From: Streptomyces alboflavus
GTDB taxonomy: Bacteria; Actinomycetota; Actinomycetes; Streptomycetales; Streptomycetaceae
Direction of reading: 5' to 3'
Length of the DNA: 64,000 nt
NCBI RefSeq assembly: GCF_000716675.1
Contig: NZ_JNXT01000004.1
Coordinates: 62,001 to 126,000, forward strand
Position numbers and translations under genes: made by a program
Shown here: positions 26,368 through 34,652 of the stretch, piece after piece
How the letters are laid out: the number at the start of each line of letters is the position of its first letter
How positions within the stretch are numbered: the first letter of the stretch is position 1
The notes under the pieces: generated by a model
Told to the model about the DNA's origin: nothing
The model's input: the letters and a program-made list of their open reading frames with translations, nothing else
The model's database searches: none

Positions 26368-29019
26368 TCACTCCGCGGCGATGGCCCGCAGGACGTCGAG
26401 GCGGGCGGCGCGCCGGGCCGGACGCAGGCCCGCGAGCGCTCCGGCCGCCAGGCCCACCAGGGCGACCACGGCGAGCTGGGTCGGCGGCAGCGCGAACGCG
26501 AAGACGCTGTCGGACGCGCCGTCGGACGCCTTGACCAGGACCCAGCCGAGGAAGCCGCCGAGGGCCAGGCCGCCCGCCGTGCCGAACGCGGCGACCAGGA
26601 CGGACTCCCAGCGGACCATGGCCCGCAGCTGTCCTCGGGTCTGGCCGACGGCCCGCAGCAGGCCCAGTTCGCGGGTGCGTTCGTGCACGGCGAGGGTCAG
26701 GGTGTTGGCGATCCCGAGCAGGGCGATGAGGACGGCGAGGGCGAGCAGGGCGTAGACGAGGGTCAGCATCATGTCGATGCCGCCGGCCGCGGACTGCGCG
26801 TACTCGTCGCGCGTCTGGACCTCCGGGTTGCCGTACTCCTTCGCCACCGCCGACACCGCGGCCTTGCCGTCCGCCGCGCTCACCCCGTCCTTGAAGGTCA
26901 CCGCCACCAGCGTGTCGGAGTCCTGGCCGCGGTGCGGGGCCCAGGCGTCGCGGGTGATGACGTAGTCGCCCGCGAGCTCGGACTGTCCGTAGACGGCACG
27001 GACCGTGAAGGTGTCCTTCTTGCCGTCGGTGAAGGCGAGTTCGGCCTTGTCGCCGACGGTGAGGTGCTGCTTGTCGGCTTCCGCGCGGGTGAGCGCGATG
27101 CCGTCGTCGCCGAGGTCGCCGAGCGATCCGTCGACCGTGCCGAGGTCGAAGGACTTGGCGAGCGCGACCGGGTCGGTGACGGTCAACGCCCGGCCCTGGC
27201 CGTTGACTTCGGCCACGCCCCGGCCGAGGCCGACGGCCGTGGCGACCTCCGGGCGCTCCCCGACGGCGGGCGCGAGCCGGGGGCTGAGGCCGCTGCCGCC
27301 CGCCCCGAAGGACGGTGTGCTGACGGCGACGTCGCCCGCGAAGGAGCGCGACACCGTCTGGTCCATGGTGGCCTTCAGCGAGGCGCCGAAGACGGTGAAC
27401 AGGCAGACGACGGCGACGCCGATCATCAGGGCGCTCGCGGTGGCGGCGGTGCGCTTGGGGCTGCGCAGGGCGTTGCGCCGGGCCAGGGATCCGGTGACGC
27501 CGCGCAGCCGGTCCAGCGGCCCGCCGAGGATCCGCACCGCGCGCGACGACGCGACGGGACCGAGGACCACGAACGCGGCGAGGGCGAGGACCGCGCCGCC
27601 GCCCGCCAGCCAGATCGACGGCGAGGCGAGCACGCCGACCAGGGTGAGGGCGACGGCCGCGACGGCGATGCCGGTGCCGACGGCCGCGCGGGCGCGGGAG
27701 GCACCGGAGTGGTCGACGGCCGTCTCGCGCAGGGCCGCCAGCGGCGCGGTGCGTCCGGCGCGGACGGCGGGAAGGAGCGCGGACGCCACGCACACGGCGA
27801 CGCCGACCGCGAGGGGCAGCAGCATCGACGTACCGCTGATCACCAAGTCGCCCTCGGGGAAGGGGAATCCGATGGCCGGGAACAGCGCCTGGAGTCCGGC
27901 GGCGATGCCGATGCCGCCCGCGAGGCCCGCGACGGACGCCACGACGGCGACGACGGACGCCTCGGCAAGGGTCGCCGCGGTGACCTGGCGGCGGGAGGCG
28001 CCGAGGGCGCGGAGCAGCGCGTTCTCGCGGGTGCGCTGGGCCACGACGATCGCGAAGGTGTTGTGGATGGAGAAGGTGGCCACCAGCAGCGCGATGCCGG
28101 AGAAGACCAGCAGGAACGTGGTGAACAGGGTCAGGAACTGACCGGAGATCATGTCGGAGTTCTCCTCCGCCGCCTCCTGTCCGGTGATGGCCTCGACTCC
28201 CTTGGGCAGCACGGGGGTCAGCGCGTCGACGAGCTCCTGCTGGCTCGTTCCGGGCCCGGCGCGCACCTGCACGGTCGCGGCCTCGCCGGGCTTCGGCATC
28301 AGGTACTTCTCGGCGTCAGCGCGCGTCATGCCCGTGAACGTGGTCTGCGCCATGCCGTCCTCGCCGCCGAACGTGGCGAGGCCGACGATCGTGACCTTCA
28401 CCGGGTCGGGGGTGCGCAGCGTCGTGGTGTCGCCGATCTTCAGGTCGCCGCTCTCGGCGGCGCCGCGGTTGACGACCACCTCGCCGCTCCTGGCGGGGGC
28501 GCGGCCCTCGGCCAGGCGGTAGGCGTTCAGCTCCGTGTCGGTGATCCAGTTCCCGGCGAGGGTGGGCGGGCCCTGGCCGCCGATCGGGTCGCCGTCCTTG
28601 CCGATCAGCTGGCCCGCGCCCTGGATGGCGGGCACGGCGGCGGCGACGCCGGGGACCTTCTCGATGCGGTCGACCAGGGCGGTGTCGATGTTCCGGCGCA
28701 CGCCCTGGCTCTCGCCGGGCGTGGTGATGGTGTCGGCGCCGCGGACGACCGCGTCGGTGCCGCGGGTGGCGTTGCCGAACATCGTGTCGAAGCTGGCGCG
28801 CAGGGTGTCGCCCATGACGAGGGTGCCCGCCAGGAACGCGACGCCGAGCAGCACCGCGAAGAACGTACCGGCGAAGCGGCGCTTGTGGCCGCGCAGCGAG
28901 GTGAGGCTGATGCGGAGGGCGGCGGCCAGGGAGCCGGTGGGGGCGCCGGGCCGGGCGGGGCCCCGCGGGCCGGTGGGGCTGCCGGGCCCGGCAGCGTCGC
29001 GCGGACCGGTGGCACTCAT
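26368..29019 (-). CDS. ABC transporter permease, FtsX/MacB type
   Basis: An 883-aa permease with two FtsX-type cores: helix at about residues 45-65, a large extracytoplasmic domain (about 70-260), three helices (about 275-420), a second long helix and outer domain (about 480-750), then the last three helices. The segments ENALLRALGASRRQV and RELGLLRAVGQTRGQL are the cytoplasmic coupling motifs repeated in both halves. ATG 29019 follows AAGGAG and overlaps the ATPase stop by 4 bp (ATGA), so translation is coupled; upstream codons are a shadow of the ATPase. Substrate unknown (lipoproteins, lipids or peptides are typical). Confidence 0.92.
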   Translation of the reverse strand: MSATGPRDAAGPGSPTGPRGPARPGAPTGSLAAALRISLTSLRGHKRRFAGTFFAVLLGVAFLAGTLVMGDTLRASFDTMFGNATRGTDAVVRGADTITTPGESQGVRRNIDTALVDRIEKVPGVAAAVPAIQGAGQLIGKDGDPIGGQGPPTLAGNWITDTELNAYRLAEGRAPARSGEVVVNRGAAESGDLKIGDTTTLRTPDPVKVTIVGLATFGGEDGMAQTTFTGMTRADAEKYLMPKPGEAATVQVRAGPGTSQQELVDALTPVLPKGVEAITGQEAAEENSDMISGQFLTLFTTFLLVFSGIALLVATFSIHNTFAIVVAQRTRENALLRALGASRRQVTAATLAEASVVAVVASVAGLAGGIGIAAGLQALFPAIGFPFPEGDLVISGTSMLLPLAVGVAVCVASALLPAVRAGRTAPLAALRETAVDHSGASRARAAVGTGIAVAAVALTLVGVLASPSIWLAGGGAVLALAAFVVLGPVASSRAVRILGGPLDRLRGVTGSLARRNALRSPKRTAATASALMIGVAVVCLFTVFGASLKATMDQTVSRSFAGDVAVSTPSFGAGGSGLSPRLAPAVGERPEVATAVGLGRGVAEVNGQGRALTVTDPVALAKSFDLGTVDGSLGDLGDDGIALTRAEADKQHLTVGDKAELAFTDGKKDTFTVRAVYGQSELAGDYVITRDAWAPHRGQDSDTLVAVTFKDGVSAADGKAAVSAVAKEYGNPEVQTRDEYAQSAAGGIDMMLTLVYALLALAVLIALLGIANTLTLAVHERTRELGLLRAVGQTRGQLRAMVRWESVLVAAFGTAGGLALGGFLGWVLVKASDGASDSVFAFALPPTQLAVVALVGLAAGALAGLRPARRAARLDVLRAIAAE

Positions 29020-29819
29020 GAGGGTGCTCCTTCGGAGTTCGTGGCCGACCGTGCGTCGAACGCCTTCAGGCGGTCCAGGACCTTGTCGGCCGTGGGCGCC
29101 GCCATCCGGTCCACGAGGCGGCCGTCGGCGAGGAAGACGACCTCGTCGGCGTGGGCGGCGGCCACCGGGTCGTGGGTGACCATGACGACGGTGCGGCCCA
29201 TCTCGCGCACCGCGCGGCCGAGCAGGCCGAGGACCTCCTCGCCGGAGCGGGAGTCGAGGTTGCCGGTGGGCTCGTCGGCGAAGACGACATCGGGGCGGCC
29301 CGCGAACGCCCGGGCCACGGCGACGCGTTGCTGCTGGCCGCCGGAGAGTTCGGCGGGCCGGTGACACAGCCGGTCACGCAGGCCGACGACGTCGATGAGG
29401 GCGTCCGTCCACTCCAGGGTGTCCCGGTCGAAGCGCCGCCCTGCCAGGTCCATCGGCAGCCTGATGTTCTCGGCGACGGTCAGCGTCGGCACCAGGTTGA
29501 AGGCCTGGAAGACGAAGCCGACGCGGTCGCGGCGCAGCAGGGTCAGGCGCCGGTCGTCGAGCGGGCCGAGCTCGGTGTCGCCGATGTACGCGGAGCCGGA
29601 GGTCAGGGTGTCCAGACCGGCCGCACAGTGCATCAGTGTGGACTTGCCCGAGCCCGACGGGCCCATGATCGCCGTGAAGCGTCCGGCGGGAAAGCCGACG
29701 CTCACGCCGTCGAGGGCCCTCACAGCGGTGTCCGAGGACGAGCCGTAGACCTTCACGGCCGACTCGACCCGCGCGGCGTCCGGAGCGGTGGACCGCTGCC
29801 GGGGGGTGGCGGTGCTCAT
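29016..29819 (-). CDS. ABC transporter ATP-binding protein (MacB/LolD-like)
   Basis: A 267-aa ATPase. Walker A GPSGSGKST (about residues 53-61), Q-loop VFQAFNLVPTLT, signature LSGGQQQRVAVARA, Walker B VVFADEPTGNLD, and switch histidine MVTHD are all present. NLVPTLTVAENI and the NLDSRSGEE motif are typical of the MacB/LolD export subgroup. It is the middle gene of a three-gene operon: the SHOCT gene overlaps its start by 4 bp and the permease overlaps its stop by 4 bp. Confidence 0.95.
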   Translation of the reverse strand: MSTATPRQRSTAPDAARVESAVKVYGSSSDTAVRALDGVSVGFPAGRFTAIMGPSGSGKSTLMHCAAGLDTLTSGSAYIGDTELGPLDDRRLTLLRRDRVGFVFQAFNLVPTLTVAENIRLPMDLAGRRFDRDTLEWTDALIDVVGLRDRLCHRPAELSGGQQQRVAVARAFAGRPDVVFADEPTGNLDSRSGEEVLGLLGRAVREMGRTVVMVTHDPVAAAHADEVVFLADGRLVDRMAAPTADKVLDRLKAFDARSATNSEGAPS

Positions 29820-30106
29820 GCCCTGCCACCGCCCTTCGCGGTGCGGCCGAACTCCTCGCTGAGGACGCTCAGACGGCGCCAGTACTCGTCCTCGTCGATC
29901 TCACCGGCCGCGAAGCGGTGGCCGAGCACGGCGATCGGCGACTTGTCGTCGCTCACACCGGTCCGCCAGGGTCCGCGCCGGCCGCGCCAGACGGTACGGC
30001 GCAGGAAGGTCACGACGCCGATGACGACGGCCGCCCAGATCAGCGGGAAGAACAGGATCCACGGGCCGGGTCCGCCGTCGAATGCCAGGGTCTGCACGAT
30101 GTCCAT
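29816..30106 (-). CDS. Small membrane protein with SHOCT domain
   Basis: A 96-aa protein with one hydrophobic helix (WILFFPLIWAAVVIGVVTF, about residues 16-34), a basic stretch, and the C-terminal short helical SHOCT motif (PIAVLGHRFAAGEIDEDEYWRRLSVL). SHOCT tails probably mediate protein-protein contact. ATG 30106 directly follows GAGGAG, and the stop overlaps the ATPase start (ATGA). It heads the SHOCT-ATPase-permease operon, whose divergent neighbour is the TetR gene at 30361; the position suggests that TetR controls the operon. Confidence 0.85.
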   Translation of the reverse strand: MDIVQTLAFDGGPGPWILFFPLIWAAVVIGVVTFLRRTVWRGRRGPWRTGVSDDKSPIAVLGHRFAAGEIDEDEYWRRLSVLSEEFGRTAKGGGRA

Positions 30107-30331
30107 CTCCTCGGGAAGCGGGGGTGGGTACCAGCGCCGCGACCAGGGCTTTCGCCCCTCGCTCCGCACTGGTTCCGTTCGCTTACGAGGCTCCTCGCCG
30201 GGGCACGCGAAGTCGTCGTACGGCCAGCGGCCGTGTGCGTACCTCCTGGGGAGTACGCGGCCGCGCACCGCCTGCTTCTCCGGTACGGAACGACGCGCAC
30301 GAACCCACCTCGCCACCTCCCACCTGGACTT

Positions 30332-30353
30332 CTGTACCTAGTAGTATGTACAG
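30332..30353. promoter_or_regulatory. Candidate TetR operator, 22-bp imperfect palindrome
   Basis: CTGTAC (30332-30337) and GTACAG (30348-30353) are perfect 6-bp arms around a 10-bp spacer (CTAGTAGTAT). It sits 8 bp before the TetR start at 30361, in the spacer shared with the divergent SHOCT/ABC operon. The position suits autorepression, and possibly control of the transporter operon. Confidence 0.6.
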
Positions 30354-30360
30354 TCGTGTC

Positions 30361-30921
30361 ATGAGCACTCCGGAGCGTCTGATCGAGTCCACGCGTGAAC
30401 TGCTGTGGGAGCGCGGCTACGTCGGCACCAGCCCCAAGGCGATCCAGCAGCACGCGGGCGCCGGGCAGGGCAGCATGTACCACCACTTCGCGGGCAAGCC
30501 GGATCTGGCCCTCGCGGCGATCCGCCGCACCGCCGACGAGATGCGCGCCACGGCGGAGGCGACTTTGGCGGGTGACGGACCGGCGTACGACCGCGTCTCC
30601 TCGTATCTCCTGCGCGAGCGGGACGTGCTGCGCGGCTGCCCGGTCGGGCGGCTGACGATGGACCCCGATGTGATCGCCAGCGACGAGCTGCGGGCGCCGG
30701 TCACTGAGACCCTCGAATGGCTGCGCGGGCGGCTCGCGGGCATCGTCCAGGAGGGCGTGGACCGGGGCGAGTTCGGCGCCGCGCTCGACGCGGGCGAGGT
30801 CGCGTCGGCGATCGTCGCGACCGTGCAGGGCGGCTATGTCCTGGCCCGCGCGACGGGCTCGCCGGAGGCGTTCGACGCGGGGGTGCGGGGTCTGCTGGCG
30901 CTGCTCGCGCCGCGCGCCTGA
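30361..30921 (+). CDS. TetR/AcrR-family transcriptional regulator
   Basis: A 186-aa repressor. The N-terminal helix-turn-helix runs from STRELLWERGYVGTSPKAIQQHAG to GQGSMYHHFAGK. The C-terminal ligand-binding half (about residues 75-186) contains DVLRGCPVGRLTMDPDVIASDEL, as in the TetR_C subgroup that senses electrophiles or xenobiotics. ATG 30361 is used, though an in-frame ATG at 30346 lies inside the operator palindrome. Divergent from the ABC operon and followed 73 bp later by the DUF4865/phosphotriesterase pair, so both are candidate targets. Confidence 0.9.
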   Translation: MSTPERLIESTRELLWERGYVGTSPKAIQQHAGAGQGSMYHHFAGKPDLALAAIRRTADEMRATAEATLAGDGPAYDRVSSYLLRERDVLRGCPVGRLTMDPDVIASDELRAPVTETLEWLRGRLAGIVQEGVDRGEFGAALDAGEVASAIVATVQGGYVLARATGSPEAFDAGVRGLLALLAPRA

Positions 30922-30994
30922 GCACGGCGCCGGGCCCTCCCCGCGTACCCGCCGACCTCCTGACGCCCGCCCCCGCGCCTTCCCTGGAGCACAC

Positions 30995-31582
30995 ATGCAC
31001 GCCAAGCAGTACGAGATCACCCTGCCCGCCGACTACGACATGGGCGTCATCCGCGAGCGCGTCGCCACCAAGGGCCATCTCCTCGACGCCTTCCCGGGGT
31101 TGGGCTTCAAGGCGTATCTGCTGCGCGAACGCGGCGTCGACGGCTCACCGGTGAACCAGTACGCGCCGTTCTACCTCTGGAACACCGCCGAAGGCCTCGG
31201 CTCCTTCCTCTGGGGCCCCGGATTCCAGGGGCTGTACGACGACTTCGGACGTCCGGTGGTGCAGCACTGGATGGCGGTGGGGTACGAGGACGGGGGAGCC
31301 GCCGGTGACCGGCCCGTCGCCGCCGTACGGCATCGCAGGCCCGTCCCCGAGGACACCCGCACCACCGACCTTGCCGAGGAATTGCTCACGGAGGCACAGG
31401 AGTTGGCAGGCCGGGACGGTGCCGTCGGCGTCCTGGTCGCGGTCGACCCTCGGCACTGGGAGGCGGTGACGTTCTCGCTGTGGGCCGAGGGGGCGGCGGC
31501 GAAGGCGAGCGGTGAGGTGTTCCAGGTGCTGCACTTCTCCACGCCAAACCTGGGGCAGGTCGGGCGGGGGCGGGCGTGGTGA
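30995..31582 (+). CDS. DUF4865-family protein
   Basis: A 195-aa protein starting MHAKQYEITLPADYDMGVIRERVATKGH, matching as I recall the DUF4865 family. The repeated aromatic segments NQYAPFYLWNTAEGLGSFLWGPGFQG and VVQHWMAVGYEDGG suggest a ferredoxin-like (dimeric alpha-beta barrel) fold, similar to small monooxygenase or heme-binding proteins; this is inference. ATG 30995 follows CTGGAGCACAC. The stop TGA overlaps the GTG start of the phosphotriesterase gene, so the two are translationally coupled and likely act together. Confidence 0.8.
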   Translation: MHAKQYEITLPADYDMGVIRERVATKGHLLDAFPGLGFKAYLLRERGVDGSPVNQYAPFYLWNTAEGLGSFLWGPGFQGLYDDFGRPVVQHWMAVGYEDGGAAGDRPVAAVRHRRPVPEDTRTTDLAEELLTEAQELAGRDGAVGVLVAVDPRHWEAVTFSLWAEGAAAKASGEVFQVLHFSTPNLGQVGRGRAW

Positions 31583-32514
31583 GCGTGGGCGCGGCCGCCG
31601 TCCGAACCGTCCTCGGCGATGTCGAACCCGGCGGCCTGGGGGCCTGTGACGCCCACGACCACCTCTTCCTGTGGAGCCCTCAACTCCCGGGCCAGGAGCT
31701 GGACTCCGTGGCCGCCGCTGCGGCCGAGCTGGCCGCGTTCCGCGCCGAGGGCGGGCGGAGCGTCGTGCAGTGGACGCCGCACGGCATGGGACGGCGCGCC
31801 GCCGACCTGCCCGGCCTCGCACGCACGACGGGCGTCCGGATCGTGGCGGCCACCGGGCTGCACCAGGCGGTGCACTACTCCCCGGATCTGCTGAGGGAGC
31901 TGGGCGACGGCGACCCCGACGTCCTCGCCGCGGTGTTCGTGCGCGAACTCACGCAAGGCATCGGCGACACGGGTGTGCGGGCCGGGCTCATCAAGGTCGC
32001 GGGCGGCTTCCACGCCCTGGACGCGCACGCCCGCTGGACGATGACCGCGGCGGCCGGGGCCCACCTGGCGACGGGCGCGCCGATCGCCGTCCACCTGGAA
32101 CTCGGCACGGGCGTCCTCGACGTACTCGACCTGCTGTGCGGCGAGTTGGAGGTACCACCGGGCAAGGTGATCCTGGGGCACCTCAACCGCTCCCCCGACC
32201 TGGACGTGCACCGGGAGGCGGCATCGGCGGGCGCCTGGCTGGCCTTTGACGGACCGTCACGCACCAACCACGCCACGGACTGGCGAATGCCGGACGCCGT
32301 GCGCGCCCTCGCCGACGCCGGGCACGGCGATCAGCTCCTCCTGGGCGGCGACACCACGACCGCCGGAGCGCGTGCGGTGAACGGCGGCCCGGGGATGCCG
32401 CACCTGCTGCGCCGGGTACGGCCACGCCTGGAGGCGGCCGTGGGCAAGGAGTTGGTGGACCGGATCGTGACGGTGAACGCGGGGCGGGCGTTCGGGGTCG
32501 TGTGGCCGGGGTGA
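31576..32514 (+). CDS. Phosphotriesterase-family metal-dependent hydrolase
   Basis: A 312-aa amidohydrolase-fold enzyme. Metal ligands are visible in order: HxH as DAHDH (about residues 25-29), the carboxylated lysine in LIKVAGG (about 138), His in AVHLELG (about 173), His in LGHLNRSPD (about 203), and Asp in LGGDTTT. These are the phosphotriesterase/lactonase motifs; true substrates include lactones, esters and phosphotriesters. GTG 31576 gives the longest form; GTG 31579 overlaps the previous stop as GTGA. Coupled to the DUF4865 gene and behind a TetR gene. Confidence 0.85.
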   Translation: MVSVGAAAVRTVLGDVEPGGLGACDAHDHLFLWSPQLPGQELDSVAAAAAELAAFRAEGGRSVVQWTPHGMGRRAADLPGLARTTGVRIVAATGLHQAVHYSPDLLRELGDGDPDVLAAVFVRELTQGIGDTGVRAGLIKVAGGFHALDAHARWTMTAAAGAHLATGAPIAVHLELGTGVLDVLDLLCGELEVPPGKVILGHLNRSPDLDVHREAASAGAWLAFDGPSRTNHATDWRMPDAVRALADAGHGDQLLLGGDTTTAGARAVNGGPGMPHLLRRVRPRLEAAVGKELVDRIVTVNAGRAFGVVWPG

Positions 32515-32697
32515 GACGGGGCCGCGGGCGGGGGTGCCTGGGTAGGTCGGAGTGGGCGAGGCCGGGGCTGCGGGATCGTCGGACGGACGAGCATCCCGCA
32601 CCACGGCTCCCCCTCGCGCCGCGCACCACCGCTCCCCCTCCCGCCCCGCACCACCGCACACCCCGCACCACCGCATGACCCCATGGCCAGCACCGCC

Positions 32698-33732
32698 CTA
32701 GGCACCCCGCCCAGCCCCACCCCTCACACCGACACCCGCACCCGCACCCGCACCCGCACCCGCACCCGCACCCGCACCAACCGACGCCTCCCGGTACACG
32801 GCGACCGCCCGCTCCGTGTCCTCGTTCACCAGATCGGCGTTGATCTGCGCCGCCGCGAACGCCCCCGCCGCCGCGGCCCCGCCGACCTGCGCGGACAGGT
32901 CCGAGGCGTTGCCCGCGATCCACACGCCGGGCGCGTCCGTGCGGCCCGTCGCGTCCGCCTGCACGTACTCGCCCGCGGGATGCGGCACCGGCTCCACCCC
33001 GAGCGCCTTCAGGAAACCGACGCGCGCCACCATCCGCGGCCCGACGACCAGCGCTTCCCGGCGCACCAGCCTGCCGTCGGCCATCCGCAGGCCCACGAGG
33101 CGGTCGTCGTCGACCTCCACGGCCGCGACCTCCCCTTCCTCCACCCGGATCCCGCGGGCGGCGAGACGCTCCGCCTCCTCGTCGGTCAGGGGCTGCGCGG
33201 TGTGCGCGAAGTACGTGATGTCGGCGCTCCACTGCCGCAGCAGCAGCGTCTGGTGCAACGACATCGGCCCGCCCGCGAGCACGCCGATGGCCTGGTCCCG
33301 CACCTCCCAGCCGTGGCAGTACGGGCAGTGGAGCACGTCCCGGCCCCACCGCTCGCGCACCCCCGGCACGTCGGGCAGCTCGTCCACCAGGCCGGTCGCG
33401 ACCAGCACCCGGCGCGCCCGGACCGTCCGGCCGTCGGCCAGACCGACCACGAAGCCGTCGCCGTCCCGGGTCACCTCCTCGACCCGGCCCGACACCACCT
33501 GACCGCCGTACCCGCGCACCTCTGCCCGGCCGCGCTCCAACAGCTCGGCGGGCGGGGTGCCCTCCCGCGCGAACAGCCCGTGCACCGCGTCGGCCGGGGC
33601 GTTCCGCGGGGCTCCCGCGTCCACGACCACCACCGACCTGCGCGCCCGGGCCAGCACCAGGGCGCCGTTCAGACCGGCGGAGCCACCGCCGATCACCACT
33701 ACGTCGTACGCGTCGTCCAATGGATCGTTCAT
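32698..33732 (-). CDS. Thioredoxin-reductase-like NAD(P)/FAD oxidoreductase
   Basis: A 344-aa flavoprotein: FAD-binding VVVIGGGSAGLNGALVLAR near the N-terminus, redox-active CPYC (Cys136, Cys139) in HCPYCHGWEVRDQ, NAD(P)-binding region after it, and the C-terminal FAD motif GVWIAGNASDLSAQVGGAAAAGAFAA. The class contains thioredoxin-reductase-like enzymes and dithiol oxidases of natural-product pathways. ATG 33732 follows GGAGGTGTTGGTC. The last 20 residues are an Ala-Gly repeat encoded by a hexanucleotide array and look dispensable. Divergent from the TetR gene at 33852, which probably represses it. Confidence 0.9.
   Translation of the reverse strand: MNDPLDDAYDVVVIGGGSAGLNGALVLARARRSVVVVDAGAPRNAPADAVHGLFAREGTPPAELLERGRAEVRGYGGQVVSGRVEEVTRDGDGFVVGLADGRTVRARRVLVATGLVDELPDVPGVRERWGRDVLHCPYCHGWEVRDQAIGVLAGGPMSLHQTLLLRQWSADITYFAHTAQPLTDEEAERLAARGIRVEEGEVAAVEVDDDRLVGLRMADGRLVRREALVVGPRMVARVGFLKALGVEPVPHPAGEYVQADATGRTDAPGVWIAGNASDLSAQVGGAAAAGAFAAAQINADLVNEDTERAVAVYREASVGAGAGAGAGAGAGAGVGVRGGAGRGA
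32734..32775. repeat. Hexanucleotide tandem repeat (ACCCGC)7 inside a coding sequence
   Basis: Seven perfect ACCCGC units; on the minus strand GCGGGT encodes Ala-Gly, giving the Gly-Ala tail of the flavoprotein. Because the unit is six bases, gain or loss of copies keeps the frame. The same hexamer forms an array at 16841-16876. Confidence 0.9.
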
Positions 33733-33785
33733 GACCAACACCTCCGCCACGACCATGCGCCACGCTTCCCGTGAAGGCAAATGAC

Positions 33786-33802
33786 ATTGCTGTATCAGCA
33801 AA
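33786..33802. promoter_or_regulatory. Candidate operator, 17-bp perfect palindrome
   Basis: ATTGCTG-TAT-CAGCAAT: seven-base perfect arms around a 3-bp centre, midway in the 119-bp spacer between the flavoprotein (start 33732) and TetR (start 33852) genes. It is the only long palindrome there and is A/T-rich against its surroundings, as expected for the binding site of the divergent TetR protein. Confidence 0.65.
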
Positions 33803-33851
33803 TCGAGGGCCCGTATTGCATCACGCGTTCCAAAACGGCTACGGTACCGAC

Positions 33852-34451
33852 ATGGCCCGACCACGGACGTTCGACGAGGACCGGGCCCTGGACGCGGCGA
33901 TGCGCGCCTTCTGGGCGAACGGCTACGAGGCCACTTCGACCCAGGACCTGTGCGAAGCCACCGGCCTGGGCCGCAGCAGCATCTACAACACGTTCACCAG
34001 CAAGCACGACCTGTTCCGACGCGCCCTGACGCGCTACATCGAGATCATGAGCGCGCCCCAGGCGGAGATCCTGGAGGACGCCGGACGCTCGGGCATGGAG
34101 CGGATCCAGGCCCTGTTCGCCCGCATCGTCAACAGCGAGTACGAGTACCGGGAGGACGACGAGGCCAGCATCGGCTGCCTCACCGTCAACACGGTCGTGG
34201 AGCTGGCGCGGCGCGACCCGGAGGCGGCCGCGCTCGTCGAGCGCGACCTCGGCACCCGGCTCGGCCTGCTGCGCATCGCCCTGGAGGCGGGGCAGCGCGA
34301 CGGCACGATCACCGCCGAGCGCGACACCGACGCGCTCGCCCGGTTCATCAACGCCACCATCGGCGGCATGCGCGTCTCGGCGCAGGCGGGCGCGGGGCGC
34401 GCGGCCCTGGAGTCGATCGCCGACACCGCGCTGGTCGCCCTGCGCCCCTGA
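33852..34451 (+). CDS. TetR/AcrR-family transcriptional regulator
   Basis: A 199-aa repressor with the AcuR-like N-terminus (ARPRTFDEDRALDAAMRAFWANGYEATSTQDL, then GLGRSSIYNTFTSKHDLF). The C-terminal domain contains GCLTVNTVVELA and the closing ALARFINATIGGMRVSAQAGAG, typical of the TetR_C subgroup near oxidoreductase genes. ATG 33852 is chosen because the domain begins there; the frame is open from 33771 but includes the operator. Divergent from the flavoprotein gene and followed by an MFS gene 201 bp on. Confidence 0.92.
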   Translation: MARPRTFDEDRALDAAMRAFWANGYEATSTQDLCEATGLGRSSIYNTFTSKHDLFRRALTRYIEIMSAPQAEILEDAGRSGMERIQALFARIVNSEYEYREDDEASIGCLTVNTVVELARRDPEAAALVERDLGTRLGLLRIALEAGQRDGTITAERDTDALARFINATIGGMRVSAQAGAGRAALESIADTALVALRP

Positions 34452-34480
34452 CACCCGACTCGCCCCACTCCCCGCGCCCA

Positions 34481-34545
34481 CCAATCCCCACCAGTCCCCA
34501 CCAGTCCCCACCAGCCCCCACCAGCCCCCACCAGCCCCCACCAGC
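34481..34545. repeat. Decanucleotide tandem repeat (about 6.5 copies)
   Basis: Six 10-bp units of the form CCARYCCCCA (CCAATCCCCA, CCAGTCCCCA twice, CCAGCCCCCA three times) plus a half unit. The units are conserved enough to show recent expansion. The array lies between the TetR gene and the MFS gene and is not coding. Confidence 0.9.
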
Positions 34546-34652
34546 ACGACACGCCGGGCTCGCGCCCGTTCCGGGCCACCCATGCCCAGGTTTTGTACTG
34601 ACCCATCCAATACTTGAGCGATCAGCCCCACCTCCCCGAAGGAGCAGCACCC

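Noticed and set aside
26683..29364. An 893-codon open frame opposite the ABC permease
   Set aside because: Wholly antisense to the permease and ATPase genes, whose motifs and 4-bp overlaps are unmistakable; its product is low-complexity Gly/Asp/Arg.
34481..34545. CRISPR-like array
   Set aside because: The 10-bp units are contiguous without unique spacers, and no cas genes are nearby; it is a simple tandem repeat.
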